Origin: Paracoccaceae bacterium
GTDB taxonomy: Bacteria; Pseudomonadota; Alphaproteobacteria; Rhodobacterales; Rhodobacteraceae
Reading direction: 5' to 3'
DNA length: 64,000 nucleotides
Assembly (NCBI GenBank): GCA_947476475.1
Contig: CANJQT010000001.1
Coordinates: forward strand, 84,597 to 148,596
Shown: positions 1 to 8,330 of the stretch, piece after piece
How positions within the stretch are numbered: position 1 is the stretch's first letter
Layout of the letters: every line of letters begins with the position of its first letter
Made by a program: the position numbers and the translations under genes
Notes under the pieces: generated by a model
Seen by the model: the letters and a program-made list of their open reading frames with translations, nothing else
Told to the model about the DNA's origin: nothing
Databases searched by the model: none

Positions 1-32
1 ACCCTCATCAACCGTAGAAGAAGGACAAAAGC

Positions 33-992
33 ATGAAAATGAACGCACTATTGACCGCTGGCCTGTTTTTTGCCGCGGTGTCATCGGCCGCCGCTGATCC
101 GGTAAAACTGGGGCTTCAGCCGTGGCTGGGCTATGGTCCGCTTTGGATCGCCGAAGAAAAGGGCTTTTTTGAAGCACGCGGCGTGGATGTCGAACTGACG
201 ACGTTCAACTGGGATCAGGATATGACTGCAGCTTTGGCCAGCGGCAATCTCAACGTGATTGCCTCGGCCACCAACGGCATGATCTCAAACCTTTTGCACG
301 ATGTTGATCAGAAGGGTTTTCTGATCATGGATGTGTCTTTCGAAGCCGATGCCGTCATGTCGAAAGGCGATGTGACAAGCATCGCCGACCTGAAGGGTAA
401 GCAGATCGCTTTTGAATCGGGCACGACCAGCGATCTGCTGTTCAATTACGCGCTGAGCCAGAATGGCATGACCATCGCCGATGTGACCCATGTTCCGATG
501 GGCGCGTCCGAAGCCGGCCTTGCGCTAATTGCAGGGCGTGTCGACGCCGCCGTCTCCTACGAGCCCTATATTTCGGCGGCCCTTGGACAAGCCGACGGCT
601 TCAAGGTGCTTTACACGGCTGCCGAAAAGCCCGGTCTGATCAGCGACATGTTGACGGCAAATTCCGAATGGATCGCGGCCAATCCGGATGCCGTGCGCGG
701 TTTGATCCTTGCTTGGGATGATGCGGTCAAGTTCATGCGTGAAAACCCCGAGGCCGGCGCAGAAATCATCGCAACGGCAGTTAGCAGCCCGATGGAAGAG
801 TTCCTGCCTGCATTCGAAGGCGTGAAGTTCTACAGCCTGGCCGAAAATGCCGAAGCACTGAACGGAAGCTTCCAGGCAACGCTGACCGAAATCGGCCAGG
901 TCATGAATGCCACGAACCCAGCCGAAATCACCCGTGTCCCGGCCCCGGAAGAGATTCTGAGCCTCGATGTGCTGACCGAGTTGTCCAAGTAA
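33..992 (+). CDS. ABC transporter substrate-binding protein, NitT/TauT (NMT1-like) type
   Basis: Periplasmic binding protein that would deliver a small solute to the permease and ATPase encoded just downstream. The first ~22 residues are a classical Sec signal (Lys, hydrophobic core, small residues ending SSAAA). The mature part opens with KLGLQPWLGYGPLWIAEEKG, typical of the SsuA/TauA/ThiY/NMT1 fold in which residues near the N-terminus line the ligand cleft. The length of 319 aa is normal. The start ATG follows a purine-rich AAGAAGGAC about 8 bases upstream. This subfamily transports sulfonates, nitrate, cyanate, pyrimidines or aromatic acids, and the true ligand cannot be read from sequence. 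The next genes (HisD-like dehydrogenase, FAD oxidoreductase) suggest a catabolic substrate. Confidence 0.9.
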   Translation: MKMNALLTAGLFFAAVSSAAADPVKLGLQPWLGYGPLWIAEEKGFFEARGVDVELTTFNWDQDMTAALASGNLNVIASATNGMISNLLHDVDQKGFLIMDVSFEADAVMSKGDVTSIADLKGKQIAFESGTTSDLLFNYALSQNGMTIADVTHVPMGASEAGLALIAGRVDAAVSYEPYISAALGQADGFKVLYTAAEKPGLISDMLTANSEWIAANPDAVRGLILAWDDAVKFMRENPEAGAEIIATAVSSPMEEFLPAFEGVKFYSLAENAEALNGSFQATLTEIGQVMNATNPAEITRVPAPEEILSLDVLTELSK

Positions 993-1052
993 TCCCCCAA
1001 AAGCGCGGCAGGCACCTTACGCTTGCCGCGCACCACTTCCAAAGGGCGTCTC

Positions 1053-1874
1053 ATGACATCTGCCACCTCTCTCTACACCCGTTTGGCGCGACTGTTTCGC
1101 CTGCGAAAAGACATCCACCCAACGCTGTTCACGTTAAGCGGGCTGTTCGTGCCACTGGTATTGTTGGCCGCGTGGTGGGGTGCGACGGCTTTTGGTCTGG
1201 TCAAACCACTGTTCCTGCCCAGCCCCGGAGACGTCATTGCCGAAGGCTGGAGACAGCTGACCGAAGGCATCTTGTTCACGGATGCCAAAATCAGCACCTA
1301 TCGCATTCTGATCGGGTGGTTGGTGGCAACAGTTGTCGCGGTGCCCGTCGGCGTTTTGATGGGGAACTTTCGGATCATCGAGGGCGCATTGGAGCCATTG
1401 ATTTCGACCATTCGCTATATGCCCGTTGTAGCCCTGATCCCCTTGTCGATCCTTTGGGCCGGAATTGGCGACCTGCAGAAAGTTTTGATCCTTTTTCTCG
1501 GAACGTTCTTCCAGCAAGCACTGATGATCATGGACAACGTGAAAAATATTGATGCCAACCTCATCCGCGCTGGCCAGACACTGGGGTTCAGCAATCAGGA
1601 AATCCTGCGCCGCATCATTCTCCCCGCAGCAATGCCGGGAATTTGGGACACCTTCCGCATCACGATCGGGTGGACCTGGACTTACCTTGTCGTTGCCGAA
1701 CTGGTTGCGGCCAGCGACGGGCTGGGTCGGCGCATCATGGACGCGCAGCGCTATCTTGCAACGGATACGATCCTGTTCGGAACGCTGCTGATCGGTCTTC
1801 TCGGATTGATCACTGACTATTGTTTCAAAAAAACTGGGCAGGTTTTGTTCCGGTGGAACAAGGCGGGAAGGTGA
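1053..1874 (+). CDS. ABC transporter permease, NitT/TauT (SsuC/TauC) type
   Basis: Inner-membrane permease of 273 aa, one component of the importer formed with the flanking genes. About six hydrophobic segments are visible. The first is near residues 33-55 (TLSGLFVPLVLLAAWWGATA). A conserved cytoplasmic EAA-type loop that contacts the ATPase lies around GQTLGFSNQEILRRIILPAA. I chose ATG 1053, which has AAAGGGCG upstream, rather than the earlier TTG at 1023. It is 60 bases behind the binding-protein gene and ends 4 bases before the ATPase gene, so the three form one operon. Confidence 0.9.
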   Translation: MTSATSLYTRLARLFRLRKDIHPTLFTLSGLFVPLVLLAAWWGATAFGLVKPLFLPSPGDVIAEGWRQLTEGILFTDAKISTYRILIGWLVATVVAVPVGVLMGNFRIIEGALEPLISTIRYMPVVALIPLSILWAGIGDLQKVLILFLGTFFQQALMIMDNVKNIDANLIRAGQTLGFSNQEILRRIILPAAMPGIWDTFRITIGWTWTYLVVAELVAASDGLGRRIMDAQRYLATDTILFGTLLIGLLGLITDYCFKKTGQVLFRWNKAGR

Positions 1875-1878
1875 TCAC

Positions 1879-2682
1879 ATGACAAGATCTTCATCTGAAC
1901 CCATGCTGGTCTTGGACGGCGTTGGAAAGAACTTCTTGGTCGACAAAAAGTCAATCGTTGCTATCGACAGCATTGACCTGACCCTGCGGAAAAATGAATT
2001 CGTGTCAGTTGTCGGCACGTCGGGCTGCGGCAAATCAACCCTGCTGAACATCGTTGGAGGGCTGGAGGAAGCGACCTCGGGCGAAGTGCGCATCAATGGC
2101 GTGCCGGTCACCGGGCCGGGGCGTGATCGCGGGTTTGTCTTTCAGTCCTACAGCCTGTTTGAATGGATGACGGTCGAGGGCAATATCCGCTTTGCGCTGG
2201 AGAAATCCAATCATACCAAGGCGGAAAAAAGCGAACTCGTTGCTCATTTCGTAAAGGTCGTCGGCCTTGCGGGTTTCGAGAAGGCGTTTCCGCGCCAGTT
2301 GTCCGGCGGCATGCGCCAGCGCGTCGCCATTGCACGAGCGCTCGTTTATAAACCATCGATCTTGTTGATGGACGAGCCGTTTGGTGCGCTGGACGCCCAG
2401 ACACGCGGGATGATGCAAGAACTGCTCTTGCAGGTATGGGAAGACCATAAGGTCACCGTAATGTTCGTCACGCACGACGTGGACGAGGCCATTTTTCTTG
2501 CTGATCGCGTCATTGTTTTGGCCAGCCGCCCCGGCAGGCTCAAACGCGATATCCAGATTGACCTGCCGCGCCCCCGCGCCTTTGACATCGTGACCCGGCC
2601 GGAATTCGCGGAGTACAAACGCCAGATATTGTCCGACATCCGCGAGGAAACGCTCAAGGTCATGGCAATGGAACAGCCGTGA
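1879..2682 (+). CDS. ABC transporter ATP-binding protein, NitT/TauT (SsuB/TauB) type
   Basis: Cytoplasmic ATPase of 267 aa that powers the importer. Walker A is GTSGCGKST near residue 47. The Q-loop is FVFQSYSLF, the signature is LSGGMRQRVA, Walker B is ILLMDEPFGALD and the switch histidine is in FVTHDVDEA. The architecture and length match SsuB/TauB/NrtD-type subunits. The stop codon overlaps a possible GTG start of the next gene (GTGA at 2679), so translation of the HisD-like gene may be coupled. Confidence 0.92.
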   Translation: MTRSSSEPMLVLDGVGKNFLVDKKSIVAIDSIDLTLRKNEFVSVVGTSGCGKSTLLNIVGGLEEATSGEVRINGVPVTGPGRDRGFVFQSYSLFEWMTVEGNIRFALEKSNHTKAEKSELVAHFVKVVGLAGFEKAFPRQLSGGMRQRVAIARALVYKPSILLMDEPFGALDAQTRGMMQELLLQVWEDHKVTVMFVTHDVDEAIFLADRVIVLASRPGRLKRDIQIDLPRPRAFDIVTRPEFAEYKRQILSDIREETLKVMAMEQP

Positions 2683-2717
2683 CCGGTAGTCCACCTTCTC
2701 CTATTGAAAGACATCCC

Positions 2718-4049
2718 ATGTTGACCGCTGAGCCAAACCCAAACGCTGTTGCCTTTCATGAATTGGCCGGCCTGTCGCCTGCAGCCCGCAACCGTCTGAT
2801 GCAGCGGACCGAGGGCGACATGACAAAATTTCTGCAAGGCGCCGCACCCATTATCGAGGCGGTTCGGACCGAGGCCGATGCCGCGCTGGTGCGTTTTGCG
2901 GAGGCATTCGATGGGGCCAAGATCACGGAAGCGACGATTGCCGCCACCCCGGCCGAGATGGATGCAGCCTTTGATCAGTTGGATAGGCCGTTGATCACAG
3001 CGATGGAATATGCCGCAGACAATATCCGCAGATTCCATGAGGCGCAGATGCCTTCTCAAATGTGGATGAAAGAGATTCGCCCCGGCGTTCTGGTCGGTGA
3101 GCGCGTGTCGCCGATCGATTCAGCCGCGCTTTATTCACCGCGCGGAAAAGGGTCCTTTCCGTCGATGACACTGATGACAGCGATCCCCGCAGTGGTGGCC
3201 GGTGTGCCCAGACCCGTCATACTGACGCCAGCCGGGCCCGACGGTCAGATCGACCCCGCAACGCTGGTCGCCGCGAGGCTGGCGGGTGTAAGTGATGTTT
3301 TCAAGGCAGGTGGCGCGGTTGCCGTCGCCGCTGCGGCATTTGGCACCCGAACCGTCCCGCGCTGTTGTGTGTTCGAAGGGCCGGGAAGCCCTTGGGTGAT
3401 CGCCGCCAAGCGGCTTTTGCAGCATCACATCGGCTCAAGCGTGTCGGCAGGCCCCAGTGAAAGCATCGTCCTTGCTGATGACAGCCTTGATCCTCGCCTG
3501 ATCGCACTTGATCTGTTGATCGAATCTGAACATGGATCGGACAGCTCAACCTTTCTTGTGACGTGGTCCCGCAGTACGGCATTGGCCGTACAACAGGCAG
3601 TTCCGGGACTTTGGGCCAAGATGTCCGCGCAGCGGCGCAGGTTTTCGGCCGATGTGCTTTGCGGTGAGAAAGGCGGAATTATCCTGACCGACAGCCCTGC
3701 CGCCGCCTATGATTTCATCAACGCGTATGCGCCTGAACACTTGCAGATCATGACAAAGGCGCCGTTTGACCATTTGCCGTTCATTCGCAATGCGGGCGAG
3801 ATTCTTTTGGGTGAACACGCGCCCAGTTCTGTCGCCAATTATATGATGGGGCCAAATGCTGTCCTTCCGACCGCCGGAGCGGCAAAATACAGTTCGGCAC
3901 TTGGCGTGCATACCTTCCTGAAGTCGTCGTCACTGGCGCATCTGACTGCATCAGGCCTTAGGGAAATGGCACCGCATACACACCGTTTCGCGACGTATGA
4001 AGGCTTTGACGCCCATGCAAATGCAGTCGCTCCGGGGGCCAGAGGATAG
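2718..4049 (+). CDS. Histidinol dehydrogenase-family protein (HisD paralogue, probably not histidine biosynthesis)
   Basis: NAD-dependent, zinc-containing alcohol/aldehyde dehydrogenase family of 443 aa. By eye alignment with E. coli HisD (from memory), the catalytic Glu326/His327 pair is kept as E340/H341 in YAPEHL. Zinc ligands His262 and His419 are kept as H272 and H433. The other two ligands are exchanged: Gln259 becomes E269 (LLIESEH) and Asp360 becomes N374 (SVANY). No his genes are nearby; the gene sits behind an importer. It is therefore probably a catabolic HisD paralogue oxidising an imported hydroxylated compound, as sulfopropanediol dehydrogenase HpsN does, although that substrate is not implied. 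A GTG start at 2679, overlapping the upstream stop, is also possible and would add 13 residues. ATG 2718 gives the usual family N-terminus. Confidence 0.85.
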   Translation: MLTAEPNPNAVAFHELAGLSPAARNRLMQRTEGDMTKFLQGAAPIIEAVRTEADAALVRFAEAFDGAKITEATIAATPAEMDAAFDQLDRPLITAMEYAADNIRRFHEAQMPSQMWMKEIRPGVLVGERVSPIDSAALYSPRGKGSFPSMTLMTAIPAVVAGVPRPVILTPAGPDGQIDPATLVAARLAGVSDVFKAGGAVAVAAAAFGTRTVPRCCVFEGPGSPWVIAAKRLLQHHIGSSVSAGPSESIVLADDSLDPRLIALDLLIESEHGSDSSTFLVTWSRSTALAVQQAVPGLWAKMSAQRRRFSADVLCGEKGGIILTDSPAAAYDFINAYAPEHLQIMTKAPFDHLPFIRNAGEILLGEHAPSSVANYMMGPNAVLPTAGAAKYSSALGVHTFLKSSSLAHLTASGLREMAPHTHRFATYEGFDAHANAVAPGARG

Positions 4050-4295
4050 TCAAGGGCCATTCCCTGCCACGCAAAGACGCCTCATTATCGCTGACCACCA
4101 TGGTGAACGGCGGCCCTCCAAGACCACCGACGTATTTCGGTTCCACATTCAGTTTGAAGGTTTCGCAAGTTGCCGAATGGCTTGCCGCAGGATTCCGGGG
4201 CAAGTGAAACGCCATCTGAGAGTCAGCTTGGGGCGAAAAAAAGTCTCCATTTACGAACGCAGGATTCTCCTTCAGGTTTCCCGGCGAGACTGTCG

Positions 4296-4347
4296 GTGCA
4301 GGTGCCTGCCCTTGTCAGCGCTCGTCTGACTGCACAGGAACCTGCAC
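4296..4347. promoter_or_regulatory. Inverted repeat pair (CAGGNNCCTG type) before the FAD oxidoreductase
   Basis: GTGCAGGTGCCTG (4296-4308) and CAGGAACCTGCAC (4335-4347) form an inverted repeat with one mismatch in 13 and a 26-base spacer. Each arm is itself a small palindrome: GCAGG-TG-CCTGC centred near 4303.5 and CAGG-AA-CCTG centred near 4339.5, 36 bases apart. The right arm overlaps the AGGAA ribosome-binding site and abuts the GTG start at 4348. This suggests an operator, perhaps for the XRE-cupin regulator encoded just downstream. It could alternatively be an RNA hairpin that masks the ribosome-binding site. The rest of the 298-base gap 4050-4347 shows nothing recognisable. Confidence 0.4.
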
Positions 4348-5646
4348 GTGACAGAGTTGAACCCGTTTTCACACTGCCGCCCAGCCCCTTTCTGGCTGGA
4401 GGACGCTCCGCTGCGCGTCGGGGATGCGGGAGCTTTGCCAAAAGCGGCGGACCTTGTGGTCATAGGTTCCGGCTACACCGGTTTGGCTGCGGGGATTGAA
4501 GCGGCGCGGGGCGGAATGTCTGTGCTGGTGCTGGACCGCGGTGTGATCGGCGCGGGCTGTTCCACACGGAACGGCGGGCAAGTCGGGTCAAGCATCAGGC
4601 CGGAACTGGGCAAACTGACCACACGTCACGGCGAGGCGCTGGCAAAGCGGATTCGGGACGAAGGCTATGCGGCTCTGGCCCATGTTCAGGACCTGATCAC
4701 TGCGAACCGGATCGACTGCGATTGGCGCAGGACAGGGCGCTACATGGCGGCGCATAGCCCCAAGCAGTACGAAGGTCTTGAACGTCTGGCCGAAGCACGC
4801 CGCCGCGCGGGGGAGCCTGAGATCACCCCGGTGCCGCAGTCCGATCAACTGCGCGAATTGGGGTCTGACCGCTATTTTGGCGGCGCGGTCTCGCCCTTCA
4901 ACGGGGCTGTGCATCCGGCCAAGCTGCATGCGGGGTTGTTGCGGGTGGCCGAGGCGCTGGGCGTGACCGTTCAGGGCGGGCGCGAAGTGACGGGCATCCG
5001 CCGCGACGGGGTCGGGTTCACGGTGGCGGTTGGCAGCGCGACCGTCGCCGCACGGCAGGTCCTGATCGCCACGAATGGCTATACCGGGCCCTTGTCGCCG
5101 TGGTTACAGCGGCGGGTGATTCCCATCGGCAGCTACATGCTGGCAACCGAACCGCTTGCCCCGGATGTCGCGGCCAGGCTGATCCCGCAGGGCCGGATGG
5201 TGGTCGATACCCGCCGCGTGGTGATCTATTTCCGCATGTCTCCGGATGGACGGCGGCTGATCTTTGGCGGGCGGGCCGCGCTGTCTGAAACCGACCCGAC
5301 CCGCAGCCTGCCGCGGCTGTACCAGATGATGCTGGAGGTCTTTCCGCACCTGGCCGGAACCCCCGTCACCCACAGCTGGAACGGCTTTGTTGCATATACC
5401 TTTGACGAGCTTCCCCATATCGGCGTACAGGACGGCCTGCACTATGCCATGGGCTACTGCGGATCGGGGATATCGCTGTCGCTCTATTACGGCATGCGGG
5501 CGGGGCAGCAGATCCTTGGCCGGGCCGAAGGGGCGACGGCCCTCGATGGTCTGCAGTTCCAGACCCGGCCCCTGTATTACGGTACGCCGTGGTTTCTTGC
5601 CTCGTCGGTTGCCTGGTACCGATTTGCCGACCGGTTCTTCGCTTGA
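4348..5646 (+). CDS. FAD-dependent oxidoreductase, DAO family (PuuB/glycine-oxidase-like)
   Basis: Predicted cytoplasmic flavoenzyme of 432 aa that oxidises a primary or secondary amine or amino acid using FAD and oxygen or another acceptor. The Rossmann motif VVIGSGYTGLAAG is at about residues 37-49, followed by an acidic residue near the end of beta-2 (LVLDRG). CSTRNGGQVG resembles the covalent- or close-FAD loop of the gamma-glutamylputrescine oxidase group. The C-terminus keeps the DAO-family motif around YAMGYCGSGISLSLYYG. The start is GTG 4348 with AGGAA seven bases upstream. It is followed 17 bases later by an XRE-cupin regulator, an arrangement also seen with PuuB/PuuR-type polyamine genes. 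Confidence 0.82.
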   Translation: MTELNPFSHCRPAPFWLEDAPLRVGDAGALPKAADLVVIGSGYTGLAAGIEAARGGMSVLVLDRGVIGAGCSTRNGGQVGSSIRPELGKLTTRHGEALAKRIRDEGYAALAHVQDLITANRIDCDWRRTGRYMAAHSPKQYEGLERLAEARRRAGEPEITPVPQSDQLRELGSDRYFGGAVSPFNGAVHPAKLHAGLLRVAEALGVTVQGGREVTGIRRDGVGFTVAVGSATVAARQVLIATNGYTGPLSPWLQRRVIPIGSYMLATEPLAPDVAARLIPQGRMVVDTRRVVIYFRMSPDGRRLIFGGRAALSETDPTRSLPRLYQMMLEVFPHLAGTPVTHSWNGFVAYTFDELPHIGVQDGLHYAMGYCGSGISLSLYYGMRAGQQILGRAEGATALDGLQFQTRPLYYGTPWFLASSVAWYRFADRFFA

Positions 5647-5663
5647 TCCGAAGAAAGCACCCC

Positions 5664-6275
5664 ATGACAAAATCCGATCTTGCTTCGCCCGTTTTGCCGC
5701 CACTGGCGTCCGGCCCGATGGCAGCCACCACGTCTCACCAGATTGGCCCGATGCTGCGCCAGCGCCGCAAGGAGCTGAACCTAACATTGGCGCAGGTGCC
5801 CGAGAAGGTTGGGATCGCGCAAGGTTTCCTGAGTGAGATTGAGCGCGATCAGGCCTCGCCTTCCGTTTCCACGCTGATCCGCCTTTGTGACACTTTGGGC
5901 ATTTCGGTGGGGTCGCTCTTCACCAGCAGCCAGCCCTTGCTGGTGCGCGCGGGATCGCGCGAACATATGCGCTATGGCGGCCAGTTGATCACTTACGAGC
6001 TTCTGACCTCGCGCACTGCCAACCAGATGGCCGCGATCATGAGCCAGCTTTTGCCGGGCGGCATGTCGGGGCCGGAGCAGCACACGCTGAACGCCGAGGA
6101 GGAGTTCGTACTGGTTTTGCAAGGCGAAATGATCATGGAAATCGGTGACCGGGAATTTCATCTTTTAGAGGGCGATGCGCTGACTTTCGATCCGCGCCAA
6201 AAGCACCGCTATCTGAATCCAAGCAAGACCGGGCTTTGCCAAACCCCGCGCGTGATCACTCCTCAGCCAAGATAA
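5664..6275 (+). CDS. XRE-family transcriptional regulator with C-terminal cupin domain
   Basis: DNA-binding regulator of 203 aa. A helix-turn-helix lies at about residues 29-83 (LRQRRKELNLTLAQVPEKVG, then FLSEIERDQASPSVSTL). A cupin sensor domain follows at about residues 100-195, including the run EEEFVLVLQGEMIMEIGDRE and the PRQKHRYLNP strand. The PuuR/SutR-like layout usually senses a small amine or amino-acid-derived ligand. The last ~15 residues (GLCQTPRVITPQPR) are slightly short for the family but retain VITP. ATG 5664 was chosen because the upstream start at 5589 lies inside the preceding gene. The paired palindromes before 4348 and the inverted repeat at 6331 are candidate binding sites; this link is inference. 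Confidence 0.88.
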   Translation: MTKSDLASPVLPPLASGPMAATTSHQIGPMLRQRRKELNLTLAQVPEKVGIAQGFLSEIERDQASPSVSTLIRLCDTLGISVGSLFTSSQPLLVRAGSREHMRYGGQLITYELLTSRTANQMAAIMSQLLPGGMSGPEQHTLNAEEEFVLVLQGEMIMEIGDREFHLLEGDALTFDPRQKHRYLNPSKTGLCQTPRVITPQPR

Positions 6276-6720
6276 GGCCTTCCCCGGATAAGACTTTACA
6301 GCGATGCACCCCCTCCTCAGTTTTCATAATTGACGAATAATCTTCGTCATAAAGGAAAACATGACGGGCCCACGCGCGAGGTTTGGCGCGATCGTGGCGA
6401 GCGGCTGGGGTAGACAAGTGCCGAAGAAGGCGCGGGCCAAGTCGGATGCCGCCCTGCGCCGCTAGATCGCCGCAGCTTGGCGGTAAAGCCGCAGACTCTA
6501 CGGCGCGCTCAGGATTTGTCACTTTCTGCTGCGGGTGGGTGGCGGAACATGACACGACCACCAACAGCGTTTTTTCTGATGGTCTTGGTTGCGCATTGCG
6601 TTACAGGCCGACATGATCCTGGCTCTGGGGGTGAACAGCCCTTGTTTGCCGCCGGCGGCTGCCGGGGTGATCAGGGCCACTGGTGCCGGGCGTGTGATAT
6701 GTCAGACGGGAGGGAACAAG
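6276..6720. other. 445-base non-coding gap between regulator and M20 gene
   Basis: No ORF with family features was recognised on either strand. The only clear element is the 19-base inverted repeat at 6331-6349. Several short open frames cross the gap but have no ribosome-binding site or recognisable content. Confidence 0.5.
6331..6349. promoter_or_regulatory. Perfect 7+5+7 inverted repeat, candidate operator
   Basis: TGACGAA (6331-6337), five bases TAATC, then TTCGTCA (6343-6349): two perfect 7-base arms in an AT-rich patch just downstream of the XRE-cupin gene. The size and symmetry suit a dimeric repressor site. It lies about 370 bases upstream of the M20 gene start, and no convincing -10/-35 pair was identified around it. 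Confidence 0.4.
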
Positions 6721-7863
6721 GTGTCGACCTCGCGTGAGATTCTAGAGCGGCTGATCGCCTTCGCCTCGGTAAGCGTAGACACCAATTTGCCGATCCTTGG
6801 CTGGATAGAGGACTATCTTCTTGGGCTTGGGTTTACCTGCCACCGCCTTCCGGATGCATCTGGGCAAAAGGCCGGGTTGTTCGCACGCATAGGGCCTGCG
6901 GGCGACGGCGGAGTGTTGCTTTCGGCCCATTGCGACGTGGTGCCAGTGACCGGGCAGGTCTGGACGCACGACCCCTTCCGGCTGACCGAGCAGGACGGTC
7001 GGTTCTATGGTCGGGGTACAACCGACATGAAAGGGTTTCTGGCGGCGGCCCTGGCGGCAGCGGCCTTGGCCGCAAGGGCGGATCTGACCGCGCCACTCAT
7101 GCTTGCGATTTCCTATGACGAAGAACTGGGCTGCCTGGGCATCCGCGCGATGATTGACCGGTTTTTGCCGCTTATGGGGCGGCCTGACTATTGCATTGTC
7201 GGCGAGCCCACGGAAATGCAGATTGCCATCGGCCATAAGGGCAAGGCCGCTTACCGCGCCACTTGTCACGGGATGGCTGGTCATTCGGCAATGGCGCCGC
7301 GCTTTATCAATGCGCTGCATCTGGCGGCAGACCTGATCGGGGTCTTGCGTGCCGAGCAGGATCGGTTGTTGGCTGAAGGCGCGCAGGATCTCGCCTATGA
7401 TGTGCCATCTGCGACGGTTCACGCGGGCAGACTGTCCGGGGGGGTTGCGCTGAACATCGTGCCGGACCGCGCCGTCCTGGATTTCGAGATACGCCATCTT
7501 CCGGCCGAGCCTGCCGCAGGAATTCTCGCGCGCATTCAAGCCGGCGCAAGGGCGGTTGTGGCTGCGGCGGCGAACCCGGAGGCGCGGATCGAGATCGCGG
7601 AGGTCAATGCCTATCCTGGCCTGGAAACAGCACCTGATGCGGTGGTGGTGGCCAAGGTCGCGGCGTTGCTGGATGCCCCGCAGAAAACCAAGGTGGCCTA
7701 TGGCACCGAAGCCGGGTTCTTTGCCGCACTGGGCATTGCGACGGTCGTTTGTGGGCCGGGGTCAATGAACCAAGGTCATCAGCCGGACGAATTTCTTGAG
7801 GTGGCGCAATTGGACAGATGCGATGCGATGCTGTGGCGGCTTGTCCAAAGCCTGTCACGCTAG
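6721..7863 (+). CDS. M20 family deacylase, acetylornithine deacetylase (ArgE)-like
   Basis: Predicted zinc-dependent amidohydrolase of 380 aa that removes an acyl group from an N-acyl amino acid. M20 metal-site motifs are in order: LSAHCDVVPVTG, then GRGTTDMKGF, then the general-base region YDEELG, then VGEPTE. A late His ligand is in GPGSMNQGHQPDEF. The dimerisation insert lies around residues 170-290. GTG 6721 is preceded by GGGAGG and gives the usual ArgE length; a longer reading from 6589 would add 44 unlikely residues. The nearby amine-oxidising enzymes suggest catabolism of an N-acylated compound rather than arginine biosynthesis, but ArgE function cannot be excluded. Confidence 0.85.
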   Translation: MSTSREILERLIAFASVSVDTNLPILGWIEDYLLGLGFTCHRLPDASGQKAGLFARIGPAGDGGVLLSAHCDVVPVTGQVWTHDPFRLTEQDGRFYGRGTTDMKGFLAAALAAAALAARADLTAPLMLAISYDEELGCLGIRAMIDRFLPLMGRPDYCIVGEPTEMQIAIGHKGKAAYRATCHGMAGHSAMAPRFINALHLAADLIGVLRAEQDRLLAEGAQDLAYDVPSATVHAGRLSGGVALNIVPDRAVLDFEIRHLPAEPAAGILARIQAGARAVVAAAANPEARIEIAEVNAYPGLETAPDAVVVAKVAALLDAPQKTKVAYGTEAGFFAALGIATVVCGPGSMNQGHQPDEFLEVAQLDRCDAMLWRLVQSLSR

Positions 7864-8330
7864 AAAGAAACCCACGTCGATCATGCGCTGTCAGGGGTTC
7901 ACCACCCATCAAAACTTGCAGCCTGGGGATGCTTTCAGAATAAAGAGAGCGTACGTCAAAAACTGGCAAGTGCCGCCTGTTGAAGGCGGCTGTTTTCGGT
8001 GTGCCGCAGGGTTGATTCAGCCAGATCGTTTCAATAGCCTGCCTGTGATCCGGCAATCGCCGCGGCAGTGGAATGCAACCAAAGCGACATGGCCCGGCTT
8101 GGTTAGGGCTGAACAAGGATTTCTTTTGACGTTGGCAATTCGTCGTTCCGTTTCGTTCCAAGGCGTCGGTCTTTAATCGCCACTGAAAGTCTAACTGAGG
8201 AACCGGATGAACCGCGAAGCGAACGAATGTTGCTGGTCGTTGTGCGGCGGGGCGGTTGATAGCAGACCTCATTCCATCCCAATCCGTTGCCACCTCTGAA
8301 CCGCCCGGAACGCGCGAAAAGGACCCAGGA
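7864..8330. other. 467-base non-coding gap before the flavin monooxygenase
   Basis: No credible gene was seen. A hairpin terminator lies at 7972-7996. The minus strand carries a long open frame across 7604-8572, but it runs antisense through two real genes and is Arg/Ser/Pro-rich like other shadow frames. The remaining ~330 bases show no recognised element. Confidence 0.45.
7972..7996 (+). terminator. Probable rho-independent terminator after the M20 gene
   Basis: GCCGCCT (7972-7978), loop GTTGA, AGGCGGC (7984-7990), then TGTTTT. The 7-base GC-rich stem followed by a T-rich tail lies 109 bases after the M20 stop codon. Confidence 0.55.

Noticed and set aside
5589-5663. Longer start for the XRE-cupin regulator
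   Set aside because: The extra residues read through the end of the FAD oxidoreductase gene and do not resemble the family.
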